Origin: an uncultured Peptostreptococcaceae bacterium
GTDB taxonomy: Bacteria; Bacillota; Clostridia; Peptostreptococcales; Peptostreptococcaceae
Reading direction: 5' to 3'
Assembly: GCA_947072565.1 (NCBI GenBank)
Contig: CAMTIM010000010.1
Span: 1 to 64,000, forward strand
DNA length: 64,000 nucleotides
Position 1 is the stretch's first letter. Each line of letters starts with the position of its first letter. The notes below the pieces were generated by a model. That model had not been told where the DNA came from, made no database searches, and was given only the letters and a program-made list of their open reading frames with translations. The position numbers and the translations under genes were made by a program. Of the stretch, positions 1 through 9,696 are shown piece by piece.

Positions 1-1
1 A

Positions 2-643
2 GTTGATGGTATAGATGCAATAGTTTCAGGTCATACACATGAACAAATAACTCAACATGACTACAAAAATAAATCAGGAGAAAATGTTATAGTTACTCAA
101 CCTGGTAAGCATGGAGAATGTATTTCTAAGATAAACTTTAAGTTAGAAAAAGACGATAAGGGATGGAATGTAGTTGAAAAATCTAGTAACATAACACAAT
201 TTGAAAAAAGTAAGAAAGAGCTAAATGAGCTAAGTGATAAATATGGAGATTTAGCTGAAGAAATTATGAAATTGGACTCTAAGGTTAAAGAGGTAAGTTT
301 ATCAAATTTAGTACCTTTTAAATGGGATAAAGCATATGCATTTAAAACAGGTACTCCTAGAGATAAAATTTATGATACTGTAGGATATAAGTTTGAAAAA
401 ATAACTGAAACTGAAGGTGATGATATGATGCAGATTGTATTTATGGATGGTAAAAAAGTTGCTTTCTATTTATATGGTGATGAAGAAAGCATGATGTATA
501 GTATGAACTTTGATAAATCAGAATACAAAGATAGTATGATTATGATTATTCCTAAAGAAAATGATAAATTTAAAGTTGAAATGGGCAAAGAAAATCCTAT
601 AACTCACGTACCTGCAATTAAATTAAATCATTTACCTAAATAG
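2..643 (+). CDS. 5'-nucleotidase-like metallophosphatase, C-terminal part (5' end outside window)
   Basis: The open frame enters from the left edge and ends at TAG 641-643. It begins within VDGIDAIVSGHTHEQ, which holds the GHTH metal-ligand motif of the calcineurin-like 5'-nucleotidase/UshA superfamily. It goes on through a typical VIVTQPGKHGECISKI segment into a roughly 130-residue C-terminal region (VPFKWDKAYAF, KSEYKDS). The in-frame ATG at 266 is internal and should not be taken as the start. The protein closely resembles the minus-strand lipoprotein at the right end of the window, which supports an exported phosphatase or nucleotidase. That assignment is by family; substrate unknown. A strong hairpin terminator follows directly. 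Confidence 0.85.
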   Translation, partial: VDGIDAIVSGHTHEQITQHDYKNKSGENVIVTQPGKHGECISKINFKLEKDDKGWNVVEKSSNITQFEKSKKELNELSDKYGDLAEEIMKLDSKVKEVSLSNLVPFKWDKAYAFKTGTPRDKIYDTVGYKFEKITETEGDDMMQIVFMDGKKVAFYLYGDEESMMYSMNFDKSEYKDSMIMIIPKENDKFKVEMGKENPITHVPAIKLNHLPK

Positions 644-657
644 AAAATTCAAATGTT

Positions 658-710
658 AAAACCCTCGAGACATTATTGTTTATAATGATATTATCTCGAG
701 GGTTTTTATT
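658..710 (+). terminator. Rho-independent terminator after the metallophosphatase
   Basis: The arms AAAACCCTCGAGA and TCTCGAGGGTTTT form a perfect 13-bp stem. A smaller nested stem (CATTAT/ATAATG) sits in the loop, and a T-run follows. Confidence 0.85.
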
Positions 711-742
711 TAATTTAAATATATATATGCTTGTATGCGCTT

Positions 743-839
743 AAATTACTTATATTGATTTATATACTAGGATAAATCAATATAAGTAATTTGTATTAAA
801 AATCATATTATAAATTTATAATAGTTTATAATATGATTT
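743..839. repeat. Two consecutive long perfect inverted repeats
   Basis: The arms at 743-763 and 772-792 are 21-bp perfect inverted copies around an 8-bp centre (AAATTACTTATATTG... arm). Immediately after, the arms 800-814 (AAATCATATTATAAA) and 825-839 form a second perfect 15-bp inverted repeat around a 10-bp centre. This fills most of the gene-free stretch 644-958 between converging genes. Neither repeat has a GC-rich stem, so they look less like ordinary terminators than like protein-binding or cruciform sites. Function unknown. Confidence 0.8.
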
Positions 840-958
840 AAAAATAATTTATATATAATTTAAAATATAAATCTTTTTATAATTTATTTTGAATGTAAAG
901 ACTGATTACTTAATTTTTATAAATTGGTATTTTGCATAATTCAAATAAAGATATTGAA

Positions 959-2563
959 TTATTTCATTTTAAAAGCTGATTTAAATACGTATATATTTAC
1001 TACTAAAATAACTAATATATAAATATTGACTGCTAAGGTACCAAAAATTGAAACAATAAAGTGAATACCTGCCATAATAAATATTAAAATGATTATTAAG
1101 TAATTTTCTACTATTGCATCATTTTTTTTAAGTACATTAATTTGGCGAGAAAATGGTATACTTTTATCAAGTATTTTGAAAGTGATTATAGTTATAAATA
1201 TACTAACTAAAAATATAACTACTATATGTTGTATTGTACTTGCCTTATAAAAATATACAAAAATTATACATTGAATTAAGTAAAGAGGTATTATTATATT
1301 AACTAACCAAGCTTTAATAGCTGCCTTATGAACAGCCATTTTATTTTTTATATGTATTGTTGTATATATATACGATGCTTTATAATTTTCAGAATATTTT
1401 AACGCTATCATTATTACAGGAATTGTAATTAAACAAGCATATAAAAATAGATACATATATGAACTTATGTATTTTTCATTTTCACTAAAAATCATATAAA
1501 TAGGAAATATATAATTAGCTCCAATAGTTGGATATACTCTAAATTTAAAATCTCTATCATTTCTTATTATACTAGAAACAAAATTAAAATATATTCTTTC
1601 TTCTTTATCTTTACACATAATCTTACTCAATTTCATTGTTAAATTAAACTTTCTTTTATTTTTACTTGAACCATCATTATTAAGTTTTTGAAGTTTTTTT
1701 TCAAATAGTGGTGTAAGCCTTATATATATTAAAACTGATATTACAGGTGCCACTAAAGCTAGAAAAGAAAGTATCAATAATGTTTCATTTTTATTTCCTG
1801 TTGCTATTATTTCAAGTGGAGCTGCAAACCAAAAAGGTGGTAAAAGATAACTTATAGCCCCTAGATCAATATTTTCAAATAGATTTATACTTTTAGATAT
1901 ATTCATTACAACTATATAAGCCACACTAAATAACATTGTAATTCCTATTTGTATAATAGTAATCGCATCTTTAAGTTTTTCTCCATTAAATAATTTTAAT
2001 ATCAGTAAATAAACTAGCCCAGATACAGTTATCATGAAAATATCTATAAGAAATATCTCTATTAAGAATATCAAAGAAAATACTAATCCATACTTTATTG
2101 ATGCAATTAAAGAAAATCCACTTAATATTATACTTATATTTATCATATATATCATAACATGTGTTATTTTAGATGCATTTAATGTTTTTAGACTAATACC
2201 CCTAGTAGCTAATATTCCATTATCCTTTACATCCAATATTACAGATGAAAAATCTGACATAAATGTTGTAAGCATAAAAAACATAAACATTGAAAAGTAG
2301 ATAGTCATTGCGACAAAAGTATTTTTACTATTTATTATAATAATCATCATAAAGAAACCAATAATTGCATATATTATTTGCATTATTTTATATTGATTTG
2401 AAGATTCATCAAAAAATTGACTATTCAATAGGTTAGATGTTTTCCTTGAATCTATAGTTAGCTTTGTACTTACTATTAGTCTCATAGTATCATAATCGAC
2501 ACCTAGCTTTTCATATAAAAATCTAAATTTATCAAGTATTTTTAGTGAAATAGATTTATTCAT
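959..2563 (-). CDS. ABC-2-type exporter permease
   Basis: A 534-residue polytopic membrane protein with roughly twelve hydrophobic segments, for example near residues 60-105, 130-215 and 340-530. The N-terminal 50 residues are cytoplasmic and charged. It starts 3 bases after the stop of the upstream ATPase gene and has a good AAGAGGTG ribosome binding site, so the two form one operon and one transporter. The permease class is inferred from size, topology and the ATPase partner. Nothing in the sequence fixes the substrate; its position back-to-back with a peptide-sensing-type two-component operon makes drug or peptide export a reasonable guess. Confidence 0.75.
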   Translation of the reverse strand: MNKSISLKILDKFRFLYEKLGVDYDTMRLIVSTKLTIDSRKTSNLLNSQFFDESSNQYKIMQIIYAIIGFFMMIIIINSKNTFVAMTIYFSMFMFFMLTTFMSDFSSVILDVKDNGILATRGISLKTLNASKITHVMIYMINISIILSGFSLIASIKYGLVFSLIFLIEIFLIDIFMITVSGLVYLLILKLFNGEKLKDAITIIQIGITMLFSVAYIVVMNISKSINLFENIDLGAISYLLPPFWFAAPLEIIATGNKNETLLILSFLALVAPVISVLIYIRLTPLFEKKLQKLNNDGSSKNKRKFNLTMKLSKIMCKDKEERIYFNFVSSIIRNDRDFKFRVYPTIGANYIFPIYMIFSENEKYISSYMYLFLYACLITIPVIMIALKYSENYKASYIYTTIHIKNKMAVHKAAIKAWLVNIIIPLYLIQCIIFVYFYKASTIQHIVVIFLVSIFITIITFKILDKSIPFSRQINVLKKNDAIVENYLIIILIFIMAGIHFIVSIFGTLAVNIYILVILVVNIYVFKSAFKMK

Positions 2564-2566
2564 AAT

Positions 2567-3343
2567 CTACACCTCTTTTATTACAGATATAAATTTTGAT
2601 GCAAGTTGTTTGTATTCACTAAATCCTGTAAGTTGATTAAAGACTTGTTCTAGAGATTTTTGATGTACACTTTCTTTTAAATCATCAAAGTTTCCGTCTG
2701 CAACTATATCCCCATTATTTAGAAGTACTATTCGATCACTTAGTTTTTCTACAACTTCCATTATATGTGACGAGTAAAAAATAGTTTTGCCTTCATTTTT
2801 TAAACCTATCATAATTTCTTTTATTATCATTACACTATTTGCATCTAATCCGCTTAGGGGTTCATCTAAAAATAGTATATCTGGATTATGTATTAAACTA
2901 GATATTATAACGACTTTTTGTTTCATTCCTTTTGAAAATGATCCGATTTTTGAGTTATAAGATTCTTTTATTCCTAAGATAGCCATTAATTCATAAGCTT
3001 TTTTATCAACGATATCATATTCTAGTCCATAAAGTTGACCTATAAATGTTAAATATTCTCTAGCAGTTAAACTTTCATAAGTTTCTGCTACTTCAGGGAC
3101 ATATCCTATTCTTTTTTTGTATTCATCATCTCCATTTGATATATCTTTACCAAATATTTTAACTACTCCGCTATAACCCTCTACTAGCCCTAGTATTATT
3201 TTTATAGTTGTACTTTTACCTGCTCCGTTTGGACCTATATATCCTATTATAGTACCTTTATCTACTTCTAGATTTATTCCTTTTAGAACTTTTTTACCTT
3301 CAAAGATCATCTTTAAATCTTTTATAAATATTGATTTATCCAT
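2567..3343 (-). CDS. ABC transporter ATP-binding protein (CcmA/NatA-like)
   Basis: 258 residues with Walker A GPNGAGKST (37-45), the Q-loop region, a degenerate signature SFSKGMKQK (135-143), Walker B LFLDEPLSGLD (about 157-167) and the switch histidine in YSSHIMEVVEKL. This layout is typical of ATPases paired with ABC-2 membrane subunits. It is preceded by an AGGAGGAATT ribosome binding site and is the first gene of a two-gene minus-strand operon with the permease. It is divergent from the two-component operon that starts at 3563. Confidence 0.93.
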   Translation of the reverse strand: MDKSIFIKDLKMIFEGKKVLKGINLEVDKGTIIGYIGPNGAGKSTTIKIILGLVEGYSGVVKIFGKDISNGDDEYKKRIGYVPEVAETYESLTAREYLTFIGQLYGLEYDIVDKKAYELMAILGIKESYNSKIGSFSKGMKQKVVIISSLIHNPDILFLDEPLSGLDANSVMIIKEIMIGLKNEGKTIFYSSHIMEVVEKLSDRIVLLNNGDIVADGNFDDLKESVHQKSLEQVFNQLTGFSEYKQLASKFISVIKEV

Positions 3344-3394
3344 AATTCCTCCTCTTGGTAGTCGTAAAACTGTATATGATTTTATACAAATTAT

Positions 3395-3429
3395 ACCATA
3401 TTGTTTATTTAAATTTGGAATAATATGGT
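3395..3429. promoter_or_regulatory. Inverted repeat in the divergent promoter region
   Basis: ACCATATT and AATATGGT form an 8-bp perfect inverted repeat separated by 19 bases, between the minus-strand ABC operon and the plus-strand two-component operon. It could be a regulator site serving either promoter. Inference only. Confidence 0.3.
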
Positions 3430-3562
3430 TTATAAATTTTGGATTTCATATATTAATATGTCTGTTTATGTTAAAATTTAATTGGAAATTTGAAAATACT
3501 AGAAACAATAAGATTTAGATTTATTGATTTTTCAAGATATAAAAAATTAAGGAGAGAAATGG

Positions 3563-4228
3563 ATGTTTAAAATTTTGATAATTGAAGATGATGATACAAT
3601 TGCCTTTGGAATTAAATCATTTTTATCTAAAAATAATTATAAGGTTGTTCATGGGGAGAATTTAAAAAAAGGAAAAGAACTTTTTAAAGATGATATAGAT
3701 TTAATATTGCTAGATTTGAATCTACCTGATGGATCAGGATTTGATTTTTGTCGTTATGTAAAAGAGATTAAAGATGTCCCTATTATTTTTCTTACTATCA
3801 AAGATGAAGAAAGTACTATGATAAAAGGACTAGATATGGGGGGAGATGACTATATTACAAAACCTTTTAAATTAAGTGTTTTACAATCTCGTATTACTGC
3901 TGTTTTACGAAGAACACTTAAACAGCAAATTAAAGAAGATGTTTTATGGTGTAACAATATTAAAGTAATAAAGTCAGAATCAAGGGTATATAAAAATAAT
4001 CATGAAGTAGAATTGACAGTGAGTGAGTACAATCTATTGCTACAATTATTAGAGAATAAAAATCGGACTGTAACAAGAACTATCTTATTAGAAAAGATAT
4101 GGGATGTTAATGGAGAATTTGTAAATGATAATACGTTATCAGTAACTATAAAACGTCTTAGGAACAAGCTAGAAGATGATTCTTTTATTAAAACTGTAAG
4201 AGGAATAGGTTATAGACTGGAGGATTAA
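3563..4228 (+). CDS. OmpR-family response regulator
   Basis: 221 residues. The receiver domain (1-115) has the acidic pair ED/DD at 8-11, the phospho-acceptor D51 in LLDLNLPDGSG, T78 and K100 in DYITKPFK. A winged-helix Trans_reg_C domain follows (about 125-220), ending TVRGIGYRLED. GGAGAG lies upstream of ATG. The histidine kinase starts 7 bases later. The downstream LolD/FtsX-type ABC transporter suggests a module that senses and detoxifies antimicrobial peptides. The domains are visible; the peptide-resistance role is an inference from the usual gene order. Confidence 0.93.
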   Translation: MFKILIIEDDDTIAFGIKSFLSKNNYKVVHGENLKKGKELFKDDIDLILLDLNLPDGSGFDFCRYVKEIKDVPIIFLTIKDEESTMIKGLDMGGDDYITKPFKLSVLQSRITAVLRRTLKQQIKEDVLWCNNIKVIKSESRVYKNNHEVELTVSEYNLLLQLLENKNRTVTRTILLEKIWDVNGEFVNDNTLSVTIKRLRNKLEDDSFIKTVRGIGYRLED

Positions 4229-4235
4229 AGTTTAT

Positions 4236-5438
4236 ATGAATAAAAAAAGTATTAAAATATGGTTATTTAGTAGTTTTATATATATAACATTTTTTTGTAT
4301 TATATTTGGTGGTTTTATTTATAAACAATCGGAGAATATGTTTTATGAAAAAACCGCTCAACTTATAGCAGCTGGTGCTAATGATAATTTTGATATTGAA
4401 CAAGACTTGGTATCTTCGCTAAAAAATAAAAATGAAATAGATATAAATAAAGGTAAAGCAATTTTAGAGAAATATGGTTATATTGAAGATTCTAAAGTTA
4501 TTTTTAACATTCATCAGGGATTTAGCAAAGTACTTACGGAGAGTGTGATACTAATTGCAGTACTCTTTTTTTACTTTGGAGGAACGCTATTAGTTTCAAA
4601 TATCATAAAGCGTAAACGTATAGATGATTTAGCTAAATATCTTTACGACATAAATGAAGGGATTTATAGAATGAAGGCTCAGAATAAAGAAGATGATTTT
4701 TCAATTTTAGAAGATGAGTTATACAAAATTGTTATGATGCTTAGAGAAAGTAGCGAAAAGGAAAGAGAAGAAAAAGAAAATCTATGCAATAATCTTGCGG
4801 ATATATCCCACCAACTTAAAACTCCACTTACGTCTATGTCATTGATGATTGAATTATTAGAAGATAGTAATATTGACGGGGATGAGGCCTTGTATATTGG
4901 AAGTGTTTCAGTACAGATAGAGAGGCTAAATTATTTAGTTTCATCATTATTAGTACTTTCAAAAATCGATGCAGATGCAATGTCATTGGAACATAAACCT
5001 ATTAATATTTATGAATTGATATGTGTCTCTGTTGAGCCTCTACATTTAATGATAGATAGAAAGCAACAACAACTTTTTATTAAAGACAACAGTGATCTAT
5101 TTTTTAATGGAGATTTTCATTGGACTAGTGAAGCCATTTTAAATATAGTCAAAAATTGCTCTGAGCACACACAAAATGGAGGAAAAATCTCTATAGATTA
5201 TAAACAAAATCCTATATGCACGCAAATAATAATTGAAGATAATGGTAAAGGATTTGACAAGAAGGATATTCCTAAACTCTTTACTAGATTTTATAAGGGT
5301 GCAAATTCATCCAAAGATAGTGTGGGAATTGGACTTGCTCTTTCAATGTCTATAATTAAAAAACAAAATGGTGAAATTATTGCTTTAAACAAAGAAATAG
5401 GAGGGGCAAAATTTATAATAAAATTTTATAGAAATTAA
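4236..5438 (+). CDS. Sensor histidine kinase
   Basis: 400 residues. Two membrane segments (about 8-29 and 102-122) flank a short extracytoplasmic loop of roughly 70 residues. A linker and the HisKA domain follow, with phospho-acceptor H192 in the H-box DISHQLKTPLTS. The ATPase domain has N-box IVKNCSEHT, G1 EDNGKGFD and G2 GIGLALS. GGAGG precedes the ATG across the regulator stop. It is the partner of the adjacent response regulator. The sensor domain is larger than the minimal loop of BceS-type kinases, so direct ligand sensing is possible. Confidence 0.92.
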   Translation: MNKKSIKIWLFSSFIYITFFCIIFGGFIYKQSENMFYEKTAQLIAAGANDNFDIEQDLVSSLKNKNEIDINKGKAILEKYGYIEDSKVIFNIHQGFSKVLTESVILIAVLFFYFGGTLLVSNIIKRKRIDDLAKYLYDINEGIYRMKAQNKEDDFSILEDELYKIVMMLRESSEKEREEKENLCNNLADISHQLKTPLTSMSLMIELLEDSNIDGDEALYIGSVSVQIERLNYLVSSLLVLSKIDADAMSLEHKPINIYELICVSVEPLHLMIDRKQQQLFIKDNSDLFFNGDFHWTSEAILNIVKNCSEHTQNGGKISIDYKQNPICTQIIIEDNGKGFDKKDIPKLFTRFYKGANSSKDSVGIGLALSMSIIKKQNGEIIALNKEIGGAKFIIKFYRN

Positions 5439-5551
5439 TTATCTCTGTCACTAAGATGTAAGATAGAAAAAGTAAAATAAAGTTAATCAAAGAAATAGTC
5501 AAATCATAAACTCTTTGAAAATATGGACTAATAAATAAAGGGGATAATATT

Positions 5552-6232
5552 TTGGAAATACTAAGAACTGAAAATCTTACAAAAACCTATGGAGTGGGGG
5601 ACACAAAGGTTACTGCACTTAATAATTTAAACTTAAAAATAAACAAAGGCGAATTTGTTTCAATAATTGGAGCAAGTGGGTCAGGAAAATCTACACTTCT
5701 ACATATGTTAGGGGGAGTTGATAAACCTACAGAAGGAAAAATATATATCGATGATACTGATATTTCATCAATGGATGAAACTAAATTGGCTTTATTTCGC
5801 AGACGAAAAGTAGGGCTAATATATCAATTTTTTAATCTTATACCTACTTTAACTGTTGAAAAAAACATACTACTACCTATGCTACTAGATGGTAGAAAGC
5901 CTAAAAGAGAAGAATTTAATAAGATTGTAAAAATGCTTGGTTTGAATGAAAGACTTAATCACCTCCCAAATCAGCTTTCAGGGGGTCAGCAGCAAAGGGT
6001 TGCTATAGCTCGTTCATTAATTTATAGACCTTCTATTGTTCTAGCAGATGAACCAACTGGAAACCTTGATAGACAAAATTCTGAAAGTATTCTTGAGATG
6101 TTAAAGGTTTCAAATAAAGAGTACAATCAAACTATTTTAATAATTACTCATGATGAAAAAATTGCATTATCAGCAGATAGGATGATTAGAATAGATGATG
6201 GTAAAATTGTTTCAGATGAGGTGATTAAGTAA
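5552..6232 (+). CDS. ABC transporter ATP-binding protein (MacB/LolD/BceA type)
   Basis: 226 residues. Walker [10 protein letters not shown] (40-48), Q-loop [12 protein letters not shown], signature [10 protein letters not shown], Walker [12 protein letters not shown] and switch ITHDE: the set characteristic of the MacB/LolD/BceA subfamily. The start is TTG at 5552, 6 bases after AAAGGGGA. The stop codon overlaps the permease start (TAATG). It pairs with the FtsX-like permease and is probably controlled by the two-component system just upstream, though a 113-base gap leaves room for a separate promoter. Confidence 0.93.
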   Translation: MEILRTENLTKTYGVGDTKVTALNNLNLKINKGEFVSIIGASGSGKSTLLHMLGGVDKPTEGKIYIDDTDISSMDETKLALFRRRKVGLIYQFFNLIPTLTVEKNILLPMLLDGRKPKREEFNKIVKMLGLNERLNHLPNQLSGGQQQRVAIARSLIYRPSIVLADEPTGNLDRQNSESILEMLKVSNKEYNQTILIITHDEKIALSADRMIRIDDGKIVSDEVIK

Positions 6233-8865
6233 TGAATATCATGAGTGAATATACATATCACCATTTAAAAAAGAACAAGCGACATACAATTTCTATAATA
6301 GTTGCTATTACAATTGCCTCAGCACTTTTATGTTCACTATGCATATTTGTACATACTTTATGGGAATCAAAAGTAACCTCAACAATTGAAAATGGAGGGT
6401 ATTGGCACGGTGAATTATATGACGCTATACGTGGTGATAAATTAAAATATGTAACAGAAAACCCAGAGGTTGAAACCACTATGGTTAAAGGGCAGTGGAT
6501 TACTGCTAAATGTTCTGATACAAAACGTCCATATTTAATAATGAGGGATGCAGATTCAAATTTTTGGTCTGATATGAGTATTAAAGATACACTTACGAAA
6601 GGTAGACTGCCTCAAAAATCTGGAGAAATTGTTGTATCAAAATTATTTTTCTTGGATAATCCTTCGTATAAAATTGGAGATAAGTTGACTATTCCCATAG
6701 GCAATCGTATGTTAGGTAATGAAATAATTCAAACCCAAGATAACAAACGATCAGGGGAGACTTTTAAGACAACAGAAACTAAAACTTATAATATAGTTGG
6801 AGAATTAGATGTTTCTGGGAGTTCTGCATATCCAGGATATATTGCTATGGGATACTTGAATCACTCACAAATAAAACCTAAAGATGAACTTACGGTTTAT
6901 ATGCGATTTGAGAAACCTCGTAAAATCTATGAGATATTACCTAAAATAGCTAAGTCTACGGGGTTAAAGCAGGATGAATATGGTAAATATAATATTCTTT
7001 ATAACACACCTTTATTAAGTTTATATGGAATTAGCGATAAAAATAATACAAATGTTGAAGCAATAGTAGTACTAGCAACCGTAATAATAATGACTTTGCT
7101 AGTTATGGGGGCATTTATTCTTATTATCTATAATGCATTTTCGCTATCTGCAAATAGTAGGATTAAGCAATTAGGAATACTAAAAAGTTTAGGAGCAACA
7201 CCAAGGCAAATTAAGCATTCTGTTATCTATGAAGGGTTTGTGCTGTGGATCGTTCAATTACCAATAGGTATCATGATAGGATATCTATTTAGTCATATAG
7301 TTGTTTTTAAAATCAATGAAATTCTTAGTGCTACAGAAAATTTTAGGAAGATAGATATTTCCTTCTCATGGGCCGTTGTTGTTTTTGCTATTATTATGTC
7401 ATTGATTACGGTTTTAATATCGGCGTATATCCCAGCAAGAAAAGTAGCGAAAGTATCAGCTATCGTTGGAATACGTCAAAATAGCAATAATATAAAACTT
7501 AAAAAACAAAAATCTCACCCAATAATTAATAAAATATTTGGTATAGAAGGTGAACTAGCAAAAGTACAATTTTTAGCTAATAAAAGAAGTTTACGCACGG
7601 CTGTGTTATCTATTTCAATGTGTTTTACCCTAACTGTTGGCTATATTAGTATTATATCTATATATAATTTAGCTGAGTCTAAGGATTCTGAAACAAGCAA
7701 ATATGATATGAGTATTGATCTAAAGATTATTGAAGAACCAAGTGATGAAATGATAAATAAAATTTTTTCAATACCTGAGGTTAAGGATAGTGTAGTTAGA
7801 AGACAAGTACGTACCTCAACTTATGTAACAAAACAACAGGAATCAGATGTTTTTGCTAAATCTGGAGGATTTGATGAGGTAAGTTTCAAACATAATGTAT
7901 TGAATGAAAATGGTAAGTATAGAATTATATCAAATTTAGTTGGGTTAAGTGATCAATCATTTAAAAAATATTGTAAAGATATTGGTATTGATTCCAAGAA
8001 ATTTTATAAAGATGATGTGGTTACAGGAATATTATTAGATAGTACATATCATACACCAAAGAATTCAAAAGTTTTGCAAGAAATACCATTATTAAATATA
8101 AAAGAAGGCGATGAACTAGTTTTAAATGAAAAAGTAGAAAAGGATATGAATACAAATTATAAATTTAATGCTAAAGTTGGAGCTGTTACAGAGGTCTCTC
8201 CAAGTGATTTTAAAAGGGGTGGATATAGCATAACTTTTATAGTACCTATGAAAACATACGAGCAAACAGTTAATAAATTTATGCCAGAGCGTATGCTTGA
8301 ATACAGCGTTATGGGAATTGATTTATTGGTCGGTAATAAGGCTAGTCCAAGTATAAAAAAAGAACTAAATAAGATTTGTAGCTCTTATCTTGGATCTGAT
8401 GATTTTAGTATATGGAGTCTGTTGGAAGAAAAGAATCATGATGCACTAGTTCAAAAATCCATATCTATTAGTGTTTTTGCTGTGGCATTAATGATTGGTT
8501 TAATTGGTATATTTAACGCATTTTCTACAATTTCGAATAATCTTAGGCTACGCAAAAGAGAATTTGCTATGCTTAGGTCAGTAGGATTAACTCCAAAGGG
8601 ATTAAATAAAATATTAATGCTAGAAGGTTTATTCTTTGCTGTAACACCTATTGTTGTCAGTACCCCAATATTATTATTTATTTGCTGGTATATGACAAAT
8701 TTAACGTTAACCACATGGTCTGAATTTATATCTATTTTCCCAGTAGGAACAACTTTAGTGTATACTACACTTATAATTGCATCTATTTTCTTATCATATT
8801 ATTGTTCTTCATCATGTGTTAAAAAAAGCAATGTAGTAGAATCAATCAAAGATGAAATAGTATAA
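6232..8865 (+). CDS. FtsX-like ABC transporter permease
   Basis: 877 residues with one N-terminal membrane helix (about 18-40), a large extracytoplasmic domain, a bundle of three helices (about 275-400) with the FtsX motif around [15 protein letters not shown], a second helix and extracytoplasmic domain, and a final FtsX bundle (about 740-870) with [14 protein letters not shown]. This duplicated MacB_PCD/FtsX layout is usual for Gram-positive lantibiotic/bacitracin-type detoxification pumps. Translationally coupled to the ATPase by the TAATG overlap. A strong terminator follows, ending the operon that began with the response regulator. Confidence 0.9.
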   Translation: MNIMSEYTYHHLKKNKRHTISIIVAITIASALLCSLCIFVHTLWESKVTSTIENGGYWHGELYDAIRGDKLKYVTENPEVETTMVKGQWITAKCSDTKRPYLIMRDADSNFWSDMSIKDTLTKGRLPQKSGEIVVSKLFFLDNPSYKIGDKLTIPIGNRMLGNEIIQTQDNKRSGETFKTTETKTYNIVGELDVSGSSAYPGYIAMGYLNHSQIKPKDELTVYMRFEKPRKIYEILPKIAKSTGLKQDEYGKYNILYNTPLLSLYGISDKNNTNVEAIVVLATVIIMTLLVMGAFILIIYNAFSLSANSRIKQLGILKSLGATPRQIKHSVIYEGFVLWIVQLPIGIMIGYLFSHIVVFKINEILSATENFRKIDISFSWAVVVFAIIMSLITVLISAYIPARKVAKVSAIVGIRQNSNNIKLKKQKSHPIINKIFGIEGELAKVQFLANKRSLRTAVLSISMCFTLTVGYISIISIYNLAESKDSETSKYDMSIDLKIIEEPSDEMINKIFSIPEVKDSVVRRQVRTSTYVTKQQESDVFAKSGGFDEVSFKHNVLNENGKYRIISNLVGLSDQSFKKYCKDIGIDSKKFYKDDVVTGILLDSTYHTPKNSKVLQEIPLLNIKEGDELVLNEKVEKDMNTNYKFNAKVGAVTEVSPSDFKRGGYSITFIVPMKTYEQTVNKFMPERMLEYSVMGIDLLVGNKASPSIKKELNKICSSYLGSDDFSIWSLLEEKNHDALVQKSISISVFAVALMIGLIGIFNAFSTISNNLRLRKREFAMLRSVGLTPKGLNKILMLEGLFFAVTPIVVSTPILLFICWYMTNLTLTTWSEFISIFPVGTTLVYTTLIIASIFLSYYCSSSCVKKSNVVESIKDEIV

Positions 8866-8874
8866 CATCATGCT

Positions 8875-8918
8875 AAACCTATCTAAATACTACCTTAAGT
8901 ATTTAGATAGGTTTTTAT
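8875..8918 (+). terminator. Rho-independent terminator of the two-component/ABC operon
   Basis: Arms AAACCTATCTAAATACT and AGTATTTAGATAGGTTT make a 17-bp perfect stem with a 6-base loop, followed by a T-rich tail. Confidence 0.9.
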
Positions 8919-8985
8919 TTTATATTTGACGGATACATTTAATTAATATATACTATTTTTATTTATCTAGGAGGAAATTAACAAT

Positions 8986-9555
8986 ATGGAAATAGACAAC
9001 TTGCTTTCTATAAGAAATAGAAAAGAATTGCGAAATTGGTTGCAAGAAAACTGTATGACAGAAAAATCTTGCTGGATAATAATAAGTATTAAACCTGAGA
9101 ATAATAAAATTCAGTATTTAGATGCAGTTGAAGAGGCGCTGTGCTTTGGCTGGATTGATGGAATTAAAAAGAAAATATCTGAAACTCAGTTGGCTCAAAG
9201 ATTAACTCCTAGGGCTAAGAGAAGCCCATGGACTGAATTAAACAAAGAACGAGTTCGTCGTCTTGAAAAATTAGGATTGATGACAGATTTCGGGAGAAAA
9301 ATCCTTCCAAATATTGAACGTGATGCTTTTAAGATAGATCCTATTATACAACAAAGATTAAAAGAAGATAAGCAAACATATGAGAATTTTTTAATATTCC
9401 CAGATTTGTATAAACGCATAAGAATTGATACTATCCAAAGCAATAAGAAACAGTCAGAACTATTTGAGAGTAGATTAGATAAATTCATAGATAATACTAA
9501 GTCTAATAAAATGTATGGTGGCTGGCATGATGACGGGCGCTTACTTGATTATTAA
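8986..9555 (+). CDS. YdeI/OmpD-associated family protein
   Basis: 189 residues. The pattern AVEEALCFGWIDG (about 45-57), LTPRAKRSPWTELN (about 72-85) and C-terminal GGWHDDGRL matches the YdeI/OmpD-associated (bacteriocin-protection-annotated) family, whose molecular function is not well established. AGGAGG precedes the ATG at a good distance. It is a monocistronic gene with its own terminator. Family assignment is from memory of the motif pattern. Confidence 0.8.
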   Translation: MEIDNLLSIRNRKELRNWLQENCMTEKSCWIIISIKPENNKIQYLDAVEEALCFGWIDGIKKKISETQLAQRLTPRAKRSPWTELNKERVRRLEKLGLMTDFGRKILPNIERDAFKIDPIIQQRLKEDKQTYENFLIFPDLYKRIRIDTIQSNKKQSELFESRLDKFIDNTKSNKMYGGWHDDGRLLDY

Positions 9556-9563
9556 GCCTATAA

Positions 9564-9607
9564 ATATAAAAGAAAGTCTCTCTAATGAGGGACTTTCTTT
9601 TATATTG
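9564..9607 (+). terminator. Rho-independent terminator
   Basis: Arms ATATAAAAGAAAGTC and GACTTTCTTTTATAT (15 bp), followed by T-rich sequence, after the YdeI-family gene. Confidence 0.85.
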
Positions 9608-9696
9608 TTTAGCACATATAATTTACACATCTTATAAATACTAGCTTTTTTAGAAATAAATATTACACTATAATGTAGCTAGTAATTTGAAATTTG

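Noticed and set aside
2034..2300. 88-codon open frame opposite the ABC permease
   Set aside because: Lies wholly inside the permease gene in antisense, no ribosome binding site, composition mirrors the membrane protein.
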